In this document: piece after piece, positions 24,016 to 39,410 of the stretch
Numbering within the stretch: the first letter of the stretch is position 1
How the letters are laid out: every line of letters begins with the position of its first letter
From: Lasiosphaeria ovina
Taxonomy: Eukaryota; Ascomycota; Sordariomycetes; Sordariales; Lasiosphaeriaceae
Reading direction: 5' to 3'
DNA length: 64,000 nucleotides
Assembly: GCA_033439765.1 (NCBI GenBank)
Contig: JAULSN010000010.1
Coordinates: forward strand, 496,001 to 560,000
Notes under the pieces: generated by a model
What the model was told of the DNA's origin: nothing
The model's database searches: none
The model's input: only the letters and a program-made list of their open reading frames with translations
Translations under genes and position numbers: made by a program

Positions 24016-24399
24016 GGTGCCGTCGTACAGGATCTCGCACAGGTCGCCGCGCATGATCTCGAACTCGCTCGAGAAGCTCTGGCGGCCCGAGCCCGACGTG
24101 TTGGCGGCGAAGTAGGCGGCGCGGCGGCCGGCGCGGTCGCGCAGCTCGATGCCCGGCTCGTGCACCACGCGCGCCCGCACCGCGTCGAAGATACTCAGCC
24201 GCCGCACCGCGTCGATCCCTTGGTCGCGCAGGTCGATCTGCTGCCCGTTGGACCGCAGCGTCGCGTGCTTCTCCACGATGGTGATGTCGCACTCGAGCAC
24301 CGCCGGCGAGATCCGCGACAGCCACAGAGCCAGCGCGGGCCCGGCGATGCCGCCGCCGCAGATGAGCACGCGCAAAGGCCGCCGTCGAGGCGCTGCCAT
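22924..24399 (-). CDS. FAD-dependent monooxygenase (PHBH-type)
   Basis: Intronless, 491 aa. The FAD-binding Rossmann motif is at the N-terminus: RVLICGGGIAGPALALWLSR (GxGxxG at about residues 15-20). The second FAD motif is VLLGDAGYCPSPLSGLGTTVAIVGA, with the GD pair that contacts the FAD ribityl. The order and length match class A flavoprotein hydroxylases (salicylate or p-hydroxybenzoate hydroxylase-like), which use NAD(P)H and O2 to hydroxylate aromatic or polyketide substrates. The substrate cannot be deduced. A run of about 13 Ala, encoded by a (GCG)n repeat at about 23965-24013, interrupts the segment between the motifs; it probably lies in a surface loop. A hydrophobic C-terminal stretch (GISVLHWLAWLAMVARV) could attach it to membranes. 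It is not in an evident cluster. Confidence 0.87.
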
Positions 24400-26939
24400 G
24401 GCTGGTGCTTGTTGGTTTGCCCGACTAAAAGACGTGTCTTTGTCAAAGATGCAGGACTAGTATCATGTGTGTTCCCGAGAGCTGCTCCGCGAAATAGCCA
24501 TAAGATCGAAACGCGAGGACACTGCCGGCAGGACGTCCATCCTTTTCATAACGTCGAAGCAGAACCGGGCCCGTGTGGCTCGTGTGGCTCGTGTTATCCC
24601 CGAGTCACTCCGAGGTTGCCTGTGTCGTGGACACAGAAAGGATGCTGCTGGCAATTCGGTAGTCGTCAGCTCGGACTTTTCGTGTAAATGAGCAAGCCAC
24701 ATTTGGCTGCCGCGCAAGACGGAAACGTCACGGCCCCTCAGATTCATGGGGTGGTAATCTGCTGTCGCGTGCCAGCGGCGAGCCTTGCTTCGATCTCATG
24801 ATATATCACGCCAATCTGTCGACCAACCTGTGATTCGTGAAGTTTCTTGATTTCTTCTGCATGGCGGCACGAGAGGACATGCAGTGGGACGCTGGCGCGG
24901 CCCGTTGGCCTATATACTTGCACATGCGTACCCCGCGAACCTGAATGCTTCCGTCCCCGGCATCTGATAGCAGGTCTGCCGGCGCGGGGAAGACGGGTTC
25001 GGCTTCTCGCGTTGATTGTTTGACCCGGCTGGCACGCTGCCTTCGCTCGCGGCTCGGTGTCAGGGACAGGCCGAGCCTCTTCCTCCCAAGACGTTGTATC
25101 TGGTGGTTTGGTGCGACTATGATTATCCTCGCGCTCCCTCCAACATCTCCGAGGCGTCGTAGGTTGGGTGCTTAGCCCCCAACTCAAAGAGTCCCAAAGC
25201 CCCAAAGCTGTGTGTGATGTGAGGGTTGACATCCGTCGCGGTCAGTAGCTGGAGGTTATTTTGACGACATGGTCTTAGCCGCGACTGGAACAAGGAAGAG
25301 ACTGAATAGCAGGGGTCGGGATGATTATTGAAAGAAGGCCCTCCCATTGTCACTTTTCGTGTCTCTAGATATCAGGTCGAGTGAGCTAGTAAGTAGGCTT
25401 CTGGCTGCCAGTCGCGCTGGTGGAATAAAATGTGGCGCTCCATGTCCAAATCCAAAGTCGCGATGTGGCCACGAATATAACTTTGATGTGATGACAGGCA
25501 AATAAAGATTAATTTTTCGATGGTTTCTAGCCCTGCCACCACAAAAATATCTGTTTGCTGCACTTGGCGCTCCTTATCAAATGGTTACGGCAGGGGCCGC
25601 CTGGGGGGCAAAAGAGATCGTCGCAAGGCCGACGTGCTTGGATGCAAGGGCACAACGCCAAGTGAGACACAAAATGGAAAGTGCCATCTTGAGATGCTGG
25701 GAGAAAGTGCGCGCCCGTTGAAATGTCTCACTGAGATGGATGTCATTTCGTGCTGACAGGGGCATTCGGCACTTCCCGGTGGTGAATCATTTCTTCGATT
25801 TCAGTGGACAGAAGTGCTTTAAAGCGCTAGGATGCGCGATCCGCGCGTCCCTCTTTGGTTAACGGAATACACATATGCACGAATACGTGCATTCCCATGG
25901 AGTGCGGAGATCCTTATTACTGACCGAAGAAGGGCAGCAATGTGCACAGTCTTTGATGCCGAAAAGGGAAGCGGTGACGTTGTCGATGGCGTGTTGTGCT
26001 CTCCCCCTGGCTGCCTACTGCCCGTTAAGCCCCCTGTTGCGGCTTGTTAACAGCCCCAACTTGCTTCCATGCACACTGGGCCCATTTGCCTGCCCATCCA
26101 CTGCAGCCCCACCCTTTTTTACTGACTGCCATGCCGATGCCGACCCAAACGATGTTCAAAGTCGAAGTTTCATTTTGAGTTTACCTGTCCACGCGTCCGG
26201 CTTCATGGTGGCTGGTAGCCCCGGTCTTGCAAAGTCTCACTCCTTGACAGTCATCGACGCCAGGCACAAAGTGGCGAAAGGTAGCAATCGTTGCCATGGA
26301 CCATTTGGGGCACTTACGCGAACAACAAGCAAACCCCTTATTCGGGTCCTAGCTAAGTAAGGCACTTCCTATGTAACTACTGACTGCCTGTGCCCTCCTC
26401 TGGCAGTGCTGGCTGCGCTGCTCAGGGGCTCCCATCTGTACACGGATTCGAGGTACGGAGTATTCGTACATACTCGGCAGTAGTGGGCACAGTGCGGTAT
26501 AAACAGAAATGAATGCATGCTCCCATCCCATGAAGCAGCGTCGTCATGCTGCAATCAGACACCCCCCACCCCGTTCTCACATCCCACTCAGACCGGACTA
26601 GCTGCACTGCAAGTCGCACTCACCACTCACGGACAGCCTTGGCTCCTTGGCTGCCTTCCTTCTCACAGCAACCAAATCCAGATTCCAGGTCCGTCTCCCC
26701 TGCAAACCTGATCCTGCTGCACCCGCATGCCGGTGCGGGACCTGACCTAGCGCGGTCAGCACAGCCCGACCGACGCAGTGGTGCTTTCGCGTCAGCCTGC
26801 TCCTTACTTTCCCTTTCCGCGTCACCAGTCACCGCACTTGAGCACCACGCGCGCACCTTCCTCACCCCCCGACACCCTTTCACAGCGAGGCTGACCGAGC
26901 TATGCGGGCGGTTCGGGCCGCACACCAATTGTCGTCATC
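24400..26939. other. Intergenic spacer, 2.5 kb
   Basis: It lies between the start codons of the monooxygenase (minus) and the glycosyltransferase-like gene (plus), so both promoters fall within it. All open frames are short and lack coding composition. The last 300 bp are pyrimidine-rich and resemble a transcribed leader. Nothing else identified. Confidence 0.5.
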
Positions 26940-28496
26940 ATGTTGATTACCATGCCGAACCTGCGGCAGCTGTCCGTCATCGCCATTTCACTCGTGTCGT
27001 TTGCGCTGCTGTTCGGCGCCGTTGGCCGCCACCGCCGCGCCCTCCCCGAACTGTTCCACGAGGACGAGAAGCCCAAGCCGCCACAGGCCCCGCAGCGCCC
27101 TCCCGGCCCCAGGTACAAGCCGATGCCGACATGGACCCCGCCGCCCGTCAAGGACAACTTCCCCTCGCTGGCCACGTCGACCCCGCCGCCCATCCCCAAG
27201 TGGAACGTCGCGCGCAAGGACGTGCACAAAGAGCACGACCTCGACGTGGCGCCACCGCTGCTGATCGGCTTCACGCGCAGCTGGCCCATCCTCCTGCAGG
27301 CCGTCGTCGCCTACATCACGGCGGGGTGGCCGGCCGACCAGATCTACGTCGTCGAGAACACGGGCGTGCAGCAGGCCAACGCGCGCGGGCAGCTGTCGCT
27401 CCAGAACCAGTTCCACCTCAACCACACGACGCTCAAGACGCTGGGCGTCAACGTGGTCACGACGCCGACGCTGCTCAGCTTCGCCCAGCTGCAGAACTTC
27501 TACCTCTCTCTGACCTACGCCCACGGCTGGCCCTACTACTTCTGGAGCCACATGGATGTGCTGCCCATGTCGTTCGAGGACGGCTTCGCCGGCAAGACGC
27601 CCAAGTACAGCGACGCGGGCTACAAGAGTATCTACACGCTGGCGCTCGAGGCGCTGCGCGACGCGCGCGCCAACTCGCCGCGCTGGTCCATCCGCTTTTT
27701 CGCCTACGACCACCTGGCGCTGGTCAACCCGGCCGCCTTCGAGGACGTCGGCGGCTGGGACACGCTGATCCCCTACTACATCACCGACTGCGACATGCAC
27801 TCGCGCCTGGGCATGCGCAACTGGACCATGGCCGACGCCAAGGCCGGCATCATCACTGATGTCAGCGTCGCCCTCGACGACCTGCTCGTCCTGTACCGCG
27901 TCGACGGCATCGAGCCCTCCTTCTCCGACCCCAACCCGCCGCCGCCCAAGCCCCCCAAGCCAGAGGAGGGAGACGACAACAAGAAGAAGCCCGCCAGGAA
28001 CAAGAGGGCGGCAGCAGAAGACGAACTGGCCGTCCCGCTGCCCGGCCGCCGCCGCTCGTCGCCTCGCACGCAGCGGCTGCCGCCATCGGCAATGCTGGAC
28101 GCGCGCGCACGCGTAGAAGCATACCGCCCCACCTCCGAAGCCGAAGCCGAAGCCGAAACCGAAGCCGACAGCGTGCTCTCGCGCCGCGACGGCGACGACG
28201 ACAAGAAACAAGACGAGAACTACCGGCGGTGGCGGCACATCGTGACGACGGCCGACGAGATGTACATGTACAAGCACGGGGACCGGGGGCGCAACACGTG
28301 GCAGGCGGGCCAGCGCGGCGGGCACGGCGAGCCGTTTTATTATGATGCCGCCGGGCTCGCCGACGCCATCGAGTTGCTGACCGAGACGGGCCGCGAGGTG
28401 TTCCGCCGCAAGTGGGGCCACCGCGACTGCGACCTCGCGTCTGGCGCGAAGTTGAAGTTTGATGACCAGTGGCGGGTCGAGAAGGACTGGGAGTGA
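26940..28496 (+). CDS. Type II membrane protein, putative glycosyltransferase
   Basis: Intronless, 518 aa. A short cytosolic N-terminus is followed by one membrane anchor at about residues 11-28 (VIAISLVSFALLFGAVG), then a Pro-rich stem (RPPGPRYKPMPTWTPPP) and a catalytic-looking domain. This topology is usual for Golgi glycosyltransferases. In the domain, PPLLIGFTRSWPILLQAVVAYI, WPADQIYVVENTG, YYFWSHMDVLPM (residues about 200-209) and GGWDTLIPYYITDCDMHSRLG (about 275-288) resemble a GT-A fold, with two acidic clusters that could bind a nucleotide sugar and metal. Residues about 330-425 are low complexity (Pro/Lys, then EAEAEAETEADS) and probably disordered. The sugar and acceptor are unknown. 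An alternative start is the ATG 12 bp downstream (MPNLRQ). Antisense frames here are shadows of high GC. Confidence 0.7.
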   Translation: MLITMPNLRQLSVIAISLVSFALLFGAVGRHRRALPELFHEDEKPKPPQAPQRPPGPRYKPMPTWTPPPVKDNFPSLATSTPPPIPKWNVARKDVHKEHDLDVAPPLLIGFTRSWPILLQAVVAYITAGWPADQIYVVENTGVQQANARGQLSLQNQFHLNHTTLKTLGVNVVTTPTLLSFAQLQNFYLSLTYAHGWPYYFWSHMDVLPMSFEDGFAGKTPKYSDAGYKSIYTLALEALRDARANSPRWSIRFFAYDHLALVNPAAFEDVGGWDTLIPYYITDCDMHSRLGMRNWTMADAKAGIITDVSVALDDLLVLYRVDGIEPSFSDPNPPPPKPPKPEEGDDNKKKPARNKRAAAEDELAVPLPGRRRSSPRTQRLPPSAMLDARARVEAYRPTSEAEAEAETEADSVLSRRDGDDDKKQDENYRRWRHIVTTADEMYMYKHGDRGRNTWQAGQRGGHGEPFYYDAAGLADAIELLTETGREVFRRKWGHRDCDLASGAKLKFDDQWRVEKDWE

Positions 28497-28699
28497 GTGG
28501 CTGACTGGTGGGGGGTTGAGGGAGTGAGTGGCGTGGAGAGAGAGATGGGCTGACGGCTTGTTTTCTCTTTCTCGTTCCACTTCTTGCTTCCCGCTTGGTT
28601 TTCATCTCTGCCCGTTTCCGCGGCGCTGGTTATTTGATGCATGGCTGGTTTGTTACACGTTTTTTTTTTTTTTTTTTTACTTACTACTACGATTGGGGT

Positions 28700-28737
28700 C
28701 TGGACTAGACTGGACTGGAACGGACTGGACTGGACTT
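28700..28737 (+). repeat. Degenerate (TGGAC) short tandem repeat
   Basis: Six to seven imperfect copies of a five-base unit related to TGGAC, just after a T run. Noncoding, in the 3' flank of the upstream gene. Confidence 0.65.
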
Positions 28738-29224
28738 GATTGTTATGAGGAAAGGGATAAAGAAAAGGACGGGGGACGGCCAGGAAAGAGGTTGCCCGCC
28801 CACTTCTTGTTATGTGACAACTACCACATGTGGGTGGGTTGGTTGGCAAGAACGGGTTTTGTATACTACTACTACTACACAGCGACTACAGTACCGGCGG
28901 TACCTGGTACTTATCCGCGACGCGACACGAGACGGGCAGGCCGGCTTTGGCTTGGCGTTGGTCGACAGACACCCTCACATCGTTTGGTGGGACATCTTGT
29001 GTTTTGTTGGTTGGGGATCGGGCGCTCTCGGTTACGGTATTATCATTATTATTATACACATACACGCACACACGACATTCCAGGCTACAGACAGTATCTC
29101 TGTATGGCTTGCGAGATGCGGCGAGCACGGTGTTGGCGGACTGGGTAGGTAGGTAATCAACACGCGAATGGGCGTCTTTATATGAATAATAGCACATGAT
29201 ATTACATCACAAAGCCGCTTAACT

Positions 29225-29328
29225 GGGTTCATTTTGGTGTGTGTGTGGTGATGGGTAATTATAAGCTATTTCACTTTGGTGATAGATCTAACTGTGGAAG
29301 TCCCTCCACGAGCAGACGAAACAAAGCA
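29225..29328 (+). repeat. Dispersed repeat, copy B
   Basis: Partner of 5661-5768, in the same orientation. It has a 4-bp insertion after GATGGGTA and several T-for-C and A-for-G differences, a pattern compatible with repeat-induced point mutation or ordinary decay. Confidence 0.55.
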
Positions 29329-29486
29329 CATCACAAAGCCAACTTCACGTGCTGCCCTCGGAAAATCAAGGATGGGTGAGGGTGGAGGCGCTTGGTTTAT
29401 TTCTTGTTCTCTGGGTCGGTTATGACACGCCGGTGGCCGCCGCCTGTTTTTCTTGACTAATTCGGTGTTTGGAGATGCTATGAACT

Positions 29487-30904
29487 TCAGAGTTCGCATT
29501 CATAGGGTGGTGTGAGATAAGGTATTTCGGTAGAAGCAGTAGAGTGCGCGTCCCAATAACCACTGCTGGGTTCTGAGAAGTCTATCGAAGGCGATGGTGG
29601 TGCTGGCGGCGATGGAACGTATCTGCGCTGAGGAATAGGACGAATAATCTCGGGCTCTTTCACTAGCGGCGGCATATTCCTCATCCGCGCGTTGAATGCC
29701 AGCGACAGGATTTCGCCCGCCACAAGCTTGAAGCTCGTGTCGTTTGCGTCCGCGTACTGCGTGAGCGTGCAGTGGTTTTTCTCCTGCAGCTCCATCTTAT
29801 GTTCTTTGTAGATGCCGATACCGGCAGCGTGGTCCGGGACGACCTATGACGGACACGGCGGGTCAGATATCAAATGCGGACTCGCTGCCGAGCAAAGGAG
29901 CTGGCTTACCATGACGCCGTTGATTGGCGTCGTCTCGGAGAAGTTCCGGACCTCGATCGCTGGGCCCGTTGCATGTTTCAGCCACTCCCGTGTGACCCGA
30001 TTCAGTTCTCTCCAGCCCGCCTTCACTCGCTTGCCCCAGTCCTTGCGGTCGAAGTGGCCCATACCGTATGCTCTAGCACAGTTCATTGCGACGTCTTTCC
30101 AGAAAGCTTCGCCAAAGCCGAAGTGGGGCGTTCCGAGGAACACGATGCCCTCTATTTTCTTTTGCACCTCAACCATGCACGGGTACAACTCATTTTCCGG
30201 CAGCATGATTGCCTACTAGCAGAATTAGACGCATGTACATTGACAGATATAGGGGCTGAGGTAGGGGCCGGGCATCAGAGAACGGTATCTGCTCCATCGA
30301 TAGTAGTGTATGAAGCGTGGATGGTTAGGCAAAAGCAGGGACTCATACCTTCTTGACAAGGATCCCCCCAAAGCTGTGAGCCACAAACACTATGGGCCGA
30401 GATTTCTGTTTTGGGAATTGCCGTTTGGCGGAAATCTCTGCGAGCAGCCGCTTTGCTGCGGCGACTAGGACCGTCTCTGGGTTTTCCGAGACCGTGTTGA
30501 ACGTGAATGCCCATTCGGCTGGGTACTTGTATGACCAGATCGAGGCTAGAATTCCCCCTGATATAATGAAATCGGGGAGCAGCCTCTTGGGCCAGAGTTT
30601 TCCGTCTTTTGTCTTCCAGGTGTTTACGTCGTTGGCATGCAATCCGTGAACAAAGATTATGCTGAACAATAAATTACAACGGTGCTAGTTAGTATGAGTT
30701 GAACAACCTGCGGGGGCCATCTTGCTGAGATGATGTGCATTCTTACTCGGTGACTGGGCCATCAAAGACACCAGGTGGGAGGTTTTGACCTGCGTTTATA
30801 TTCGCTGCTTGGCTGAGGCGCTCTAGCCCAAACTGGGAAGGAGGTGTTGGAGCCGGTTCTGGGCTGGCGTTGGGAGCGCCTTGGCCATCTTTCTTCTCAG
30901 ACAT
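29487..30904 (-). CDS. Alpha/beta hydrolase (SERAC1/DUF676-like serine esterase)
   Basis: Exons 30904-30747, 30661-30349, 30212-29910 and 29843-29487 join in frame to 376 aa. After a Pro-rich N-terminus, the hydrolase core begins at the second exon: IIFVHGLHANDVNTWKTKDGKLWPKRLLP. The nucleophile elbow is VFVAHSFGGILVKKA (Ser in HSFGG). EGIVFLGTPHFGFGEAFWKD follows, typical of the lipase-like domain found alone or fused to NACHT/ankyrin proteins in fungi. The catalytic His is probably in KNHCTLTQY of the last exon. All introns are short and GT-AG. The C-terminal 70 residues are Pro/Ser-rich, and no NACHT, TPR or ankyrin part is attached, so this is a stand-alone hydrolase. Family members act as lipases or esterases; the substrate is unknown. 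Confidence 0.85.
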
Positions 30905-33799
30905 ATTCCTCAAGAAGCGAGGCTCGGCTTTCAGTAGGTGAGAAAGTGTGTAATTAGATTTGATCGGAGTGCTGTGATCGGTGAGAAGGGAGCAGTAGGG
31001 AATCACGTTCGGCGACAAGCGCGGCGGGTTTTGAGTAGAGTATTTGAGAACCAATTATTTTGTTCAAGATTCATAGCTGTCAAGAGGCAGGAGTCACAGG
31101 GTTGTTTGCTTCTCGGCTGTCAAGAAACTATCACGCCATCTGCCATGAGATCGAAAGCATCGCTCGTATCGGACTGCCATTATGATAGGAGTATCAAATG
31201 TTTGGCCAGTTTGGCCAGAATATAAGTATTCTGCATCAGGCGCTCTTGCTAACGCAATATTGCGAATATGATATTAGTCTAGTTGGTCACGGATACGATT
31301 GCAAATGGCGGTTCTATCTGGCTAGCATTACAAAGAACCCTATACGGGAGAGCCCCCTAAATTAACTTGATAACACTTCAACGTTCGGTACTTACTGGCT
31401 ATACTTGCCCTTCGAGCCTCAATGATGTTATCTTAGCCTGTAGAGCAACAACGCCAAAGTCTATAAACAGTGGTTTCATTGATACTCATACACCAAGTGT
31501 AGATTAGAAGTCACTTATGACTTGAAATCCCCGAACTTAAATGTCATATCTGTCTAGAGAGCTAGACATTGTGGCCTGTTTGACTCTGTAGCCACGAGAC
31601 TGCTCGACTTGCAAGTTTTTCAGAAAAGAGATGAGGCCGGATGGCTTATCGTGCGTTGCCTACCTCTAATCTTTAATTTCCTCAAAATAGGACACAGTCA
31701 TATTATGTAATTCTAGTAAATACCTACCCTAGAATGAGATGAAAACGAAAATGAAGAAAGCTAAACACTGGGATATATGACCGAGACCTAATTAGTTACA
31801 GTCAAGTGTTTCAGGGTAGTTAGAAACCATTGTGCAACAGTCAAATCCCCATTCCTTCCCTCAACACAACGCTCCACCCGTAGTGTGCCAAGGGGACAGA
31901 GCAAACGAGCTTCGAAACGTCTTTGCACAATTCGGGACAGAGCGGAACACCCTGTGACGTATCGAGGCCAAGCAAACAAGGCACAAAACAAATCGTGCAA
32001 CGAACGCCGTCTAAAGAGGGAAAAAGAGCTGCACTGCATCCGAATACCTGGAACTCACGATGCAAGAAAAAAAAAATGGCGATCACACACGGGCGAAAAA
32101 AGCCATGTTGTGAATTGGCCCCTGAGAGATATCGTGACGTCATTTTGGTCTCTGAAAGCTGCTCGCCGCGCTGCGCCTCGGCGGGGCGACATCCATGATG
32201 CGCAGCAGAAACAAGCGGGCGCCAGCCAGGGTCCTGATGCATTTGCATTTGCATTTGCTTGCCGGCCGCTTTGCAAAAAAACTCTCGAAACGGGCAACTT
32301 ATCGACTCTCTTTCGGGGCGCGGGATCGTCGGCAAGGTCTTTTTTTTCTGGTTGAATGCTGTCGTTTACGCAATGCAGGCATCATGTTATGTTGACCAGA
32401 AGCGACAGGATTTCACCTAGGCCCCTTTCCGATTCTTCAGCACACAAAAGAAGCACTGGTAGAAGCTTTCTTGGAATGCCCCCCACTCCAACCCCGGGCC
32501 CTGGCTATTTGTTCACTGGACACTGGATAGGAGGCCGAGGAGGAAAAGCAACGAACGGGAGTGGGATTGGATGGATCGGCAGTGGGTTTGGCTGATCACG
32601 CCACGATCACCGATGGCCCGCCGCCGTTCGGCCGCTAACCCAACTTTACGATGGATGGGGGGACTTCCCGCTTCCGCTTGCGACCTACCGTACCTACCGA
32701 CATCACATCACGACATTGTTGTCTCGTACAGGCAGGTCGCGTCCATCTGGGCGGTTTCCGTCTGCAAGTTGCTGGAGTTATTTTGGCAGGTACTGTACAT
32801 AGGTACCTACCCATCGGTACTCCGTATCTCACAGAAACCGCTGCCACCCGTGGTCGACTGGGCTCGTCGCAGGTAGGTGTTTGTTCCCCAGCCTGCATTC
32901 GGTAGAGTGGCAGGTCAGGAAAAGGGCGCCGCGTGACTCGCGACCTCGGCAAACGCAAAGCGATTTATTTCGGCGTGCTTATTTTTAGGACGGACACGAG
33001 ATCTGTCTTTGCGGCTTGTTGGTGGTTGCGGAGGCTGGTGGAGGGTGGAGGAGGAGGGGAGGGGTCGGGAATTGCATCACAGCGGGGCTGGGCGCTCACC
33101 TCTTGACTGCTTATGCGTATGCGTGACATCTCGGCAAAGAGGCGGTCAGAATGGTAATAATGATGGAGGCGCGACGATGCGACCTGTCATCAAGTTCCAA
33201 ATCCTCACGGTTTACGCTTCAGCGACACAACCATAAGTCCTTTGGGGTCCGGCTAGAGGCGGACCTGCTCGTGGGTGCTGAAGACATTGACCAACGCTGA
33301 ATTGAAGACGTCCCTGAACTCCGTTTACTCCGGCGATCGATCCCCGCGGATTCGTAAAGTAGAGGAAAGTCGCCAAACAAGAAAACAAGCGATTTCATTG
33401 TTCACGATGCAATCTGCAACCCTAAAGAATCCGGGATCTCCTTTTCGGGAAGGACGCAAGATTATGTGCAGCGGTTGATGGGTTCCCGCTCATGCCTAAT
33501 TAAACGGTGCTTTTGGAGAATGGCTCCGTTTTTGGCATCAGCCCTACCGCAGCTAGCCCCAAATTGAAGATCGGGAATTATCGCAGCCACATTAGCCTCG
33601 AAGCGTGAGCATTGTTGAACTGAGTGAGAATGATCAAAAATAGTCTAATCGCTGGATAATGCAGTATCGAGTGCCAAAAACCCCAGATTTGGTGTCTCGT
33701 TTTCTCAACAAACCCCTCATTCGAGTTTCCTTACGCTACAACTATCAATTAATCGCCATGCTTGTCTAGTATTCTATACTCCGCGTAGCAATGTATAAC
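30905..33799. other. Intergenic spacer, 2.9 kb
   Basis: It runs from the start of the hydrolase gene to the stop of CTP synthase. The part at 31240-31800 is clearly AT-richer and full of stop codons in all frames. No RNA gene, repeat or open frame could be supported. Confidence 0.55.
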
Positions 33800-36595
<2,796 letters not shown>

Positions 36596-39410
36596 CTTGA
36601 CGGTCGCTGACTGGAATTGATTGATGACGCGTTCGAAAGATGCTCGGTAGAACTGCTAGAATTCGGCGACGCGACGCGAAAAACTGGTGCGCGTCGTCCG
36701 GCGAAGAAAAAAAATTTAGACCCCACCACTGGGGCTCAAAGTCTCCACTCCTGCAGTTCCAGATTGTTTGGGTACGGCGGGGTCGTCGCTGACAAAGGTG
36801 GCCCCTTCCATCCTTCCCGGATCCGTCCGAATTCGAGGCCACCCAGGGACCTTATCTTATCAGCAGTCTCCAATTCCCTCTCGTCCCTCCACCACTCAGG
36901 ACTCAGCGCAACCCGTGTTTCTTTGGTACCATCCGACCAAACCATCGTGGCCAGTCTTGAACGATTTCAGGGCTGTCGATGGCACAATGCCAGAGCGCTG
37001 GCCGGCTCGAACGGCCCAGAAACACCCAACAAAGTCCAGACCAGCCTCCCCATGCCGAAGCGCATGCACCACCAAGAGCTGGCATGCGACCTTGGGGCCT
37101 GGATTGCGATAGAAGCAACAGCTTTCATTCAGGTGGTGTTCGCCAACCATCTTGGCAGGCTTCCTTGCTTATCGCTATCGCAGGCAACTCGCATATCAGA
37201 CAAGCAATTGTCACGACGGTCACCCTGACCGGGCGGCCGTATTACTCAAGTCAGCACGAATCCTCTTCAATATGTTTGCTGCACCTGCGGGATCTTGCCG
37301 AGTTACGGATACGGATGCCCGGTTTGGCAGTCTTGGGCCCTTTTCAGCCCGCCCAAACTGCGCCCGCATCCTGCGCCCTGCAGGGTGGGCCTCAATTCAT
37401 CAGAGTTCTAGGTTGCGTGCAGGACCCTTCGATGCCTAGTCGGAATGTTCTAAGGCCCAAAGGCGGTCAACGCAGAGCCTTGGGCATCTTTGGGACGGGA
37501 TACATGTTTGCATCATTTGTCCAGGTTCTGTTACTGGAGGATCGAGTAGCGAGACAATCCTCCCGTCCGGCCTTAGCCATGCCATTAAGGTAATAACGGA
37601 GGTGCGTCGCAACGGAGACCTCGGTCCGTTTCCTTAGTCCTACACGGCGCATCAGGGTAAGACCTTGGCAGATGAGGTTTAAACTTCTTCTCGCAGCCCA
37701 TGATGTCCTAGCTCGGATTTGAGATCCCGGAGTACTCCCCGGTCGCCAATCATGGCTCCCAGGTTAGTATCGGATGTGAAGTTATGTTCCCTCCTTCCTG
37801 TTTACTGTGTCGAGTGTTGCGTGGTTCAAAGAACTTCGTACGTGTGCAAGGACATTTAAGGTATTGGCCCAGGACTCTCCGTATCCGTAACGAAAGTCGA
37901 GGCCTCATTGAGGACCGCCCACTGATGACCATGCACGACAGCCCTGCAGCTCGAAGCTGCACTTTCGACGCTGCTGGGCTCTGTCGGTCTTGCGAATCGT
38001 CTACCCGATGCTAGCTTCGGGGTACTCTACGGAGATCTACGCCTATGGACAGAATAGTTCCTTGGTTTGTCGGCGAGGACTGGGGGACCAGGTTTTGTAC
38101 TTCATCGCCCCGGAGTATTTTGTGCGGGTGGTGGCGACAGACGGCCGTGTCAATCAGGTACCGTTTTAGGGGAATCGCAACGCCGAAAGCGCGCCTCAGC
38201 AAAACGTCATTACCACCAAGATTCGCATGCATTTCGCCTGCCTCCCCTTCCCCCGAAGAAGCTGGTGGTCACACTGGAGCAAGTTGACGCTCAGAGGGCT
38301 GGCTGGAATCTTGATGGCTGCCCAGCTGGGCGGTATCTATTTAATAGAGGCTTGTCCAGCCTCCGCCAACCGCTGCATCGACTTTAGCGTCTGATCAAAC
38401 GTCAGCTGCGCCAACACCCACCCATCTCCATTGTCACGTCGTATCTGGCCGACCGACATCCGACATCGACATCCGTTCCCGCCGTCGCCGTATCTCGCTC
38501 GCTTCCACAGCCTCCGGGGAGAATCAGCTGGGGCGAATTGCCTTGGGCTGCCAGGAGCGCGCTGACACTGCAGGGTCCGAGTCTTAAACCGCCCAGTCCG
38601 CCGTCTGCTCGACTTAGCTCGACTTTTAGGCCCCTCCCAAGTCTCATCCATTTTTTCGAACGGCCGGCACAGCAGTGGCCTTCTTGAAGGAGCAACCCCG
38701 CCGCGCAGTCCAGTTTTAGGGAAACCGAGAAGCACGCACTGGCACCTCAACCACCCACCCTATTGTTTCCGAGCTACCTAATTCGGCACATACCCCGCGC
38801 CTGGCGACGACGTATTTGAGTTTGCCGAAACGCGACGGAGATCTGCACCCCGCGTTTCCAAGCCGAAGCTTGTGAACCGGAGACGCGCCTTGTCCAACCA
38901 CCTAGGATCGATTTTAAATTCGCAGCAGAGCAGCCTGTCTCGGCTCGTAGGTGGTCGATAGAAATTGCGGAGGACGAATCTCAGCTAGCGCTCGCAGCTA
39001 GGACGTCGCACTGCACGTCGCACGCTCTGCTCCCTGCCACTGCGAGAGACCACAGCACAGAAAGCTCCCCTCTTTCTTACGCGGCCCAACTTTGTGACCG
39101 CTGCCTTGCTTGCTTGGCCTTGCTTGCTGGCCAAGCTCCCGATGACTTGTGTCACCGACAGCCTGACCAACGCACCAAGACAAACAGCACATCCTTTCGC
39201 CTTATTTGTGGCAGCCCCACCCCCACCACAACTGACAGAGCTCCCCTCTCTCTCTTCTACTACAACAACAAAGAGGCTCTGCTGCTCTCAAAGAAGGTAA
39301 AGAAGCATTCTTTCTTTGTCTGCCGAACGGATATCTTTCTGTCGCCCGCCTACATGCTATCGACGTCGCGACTTTGCACCGTCTCGTCTTCTTTCACGCC
39401 TACCAACACC
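36596..39410. other. Intergenic spacer, 2.8 kb
   Basis: Lies between the start of CTP synthase (minus) and the start of the small protein gene (plus). Overlapping open frames at 36617-37593 exist in several frames on both strands, none with family signal or consistent codon use. The final 400 bp are C/T-rich and probably an untranslated leader. Nothing firm. Confidence 0.5.

Larger units (their letters stand above)
28497..29486. other. Convergent spacer with simple repeats
   Basis: 3' region between the glycosyltransferase-like gene and the alpha/beta hydrolase gene. It contains a long T run near 28660-28678, a GGACT-type repeat at about 28700-28737, GTAGGTAATCAA at 29149-29160, and copy B of the dispersed repeat. 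No gene seen. Confidence 0.6.

Noticed and set aside
23450..24687. Long Arg/Ala/His-rich frames on both strands over the monooxygenase gene
   Set aside because: Shadows of the GC-rich monooxygenase frame, without any domain.
26988..28580. 530-codon open frame antisense to the glycosyltransferase-like gene
   Set aside because: Val/Gly/Arg-rich shadow of third-position GC bias, no start context, no membrane or domain signal; the plus strand has a signal anchor and motifs.
36617..37593. Overlapping plus-strand open frames upstream of CTP synthase
   Set aside because: No splice plan joins them into a recognisable protein, and codon use is unlike the real genes.
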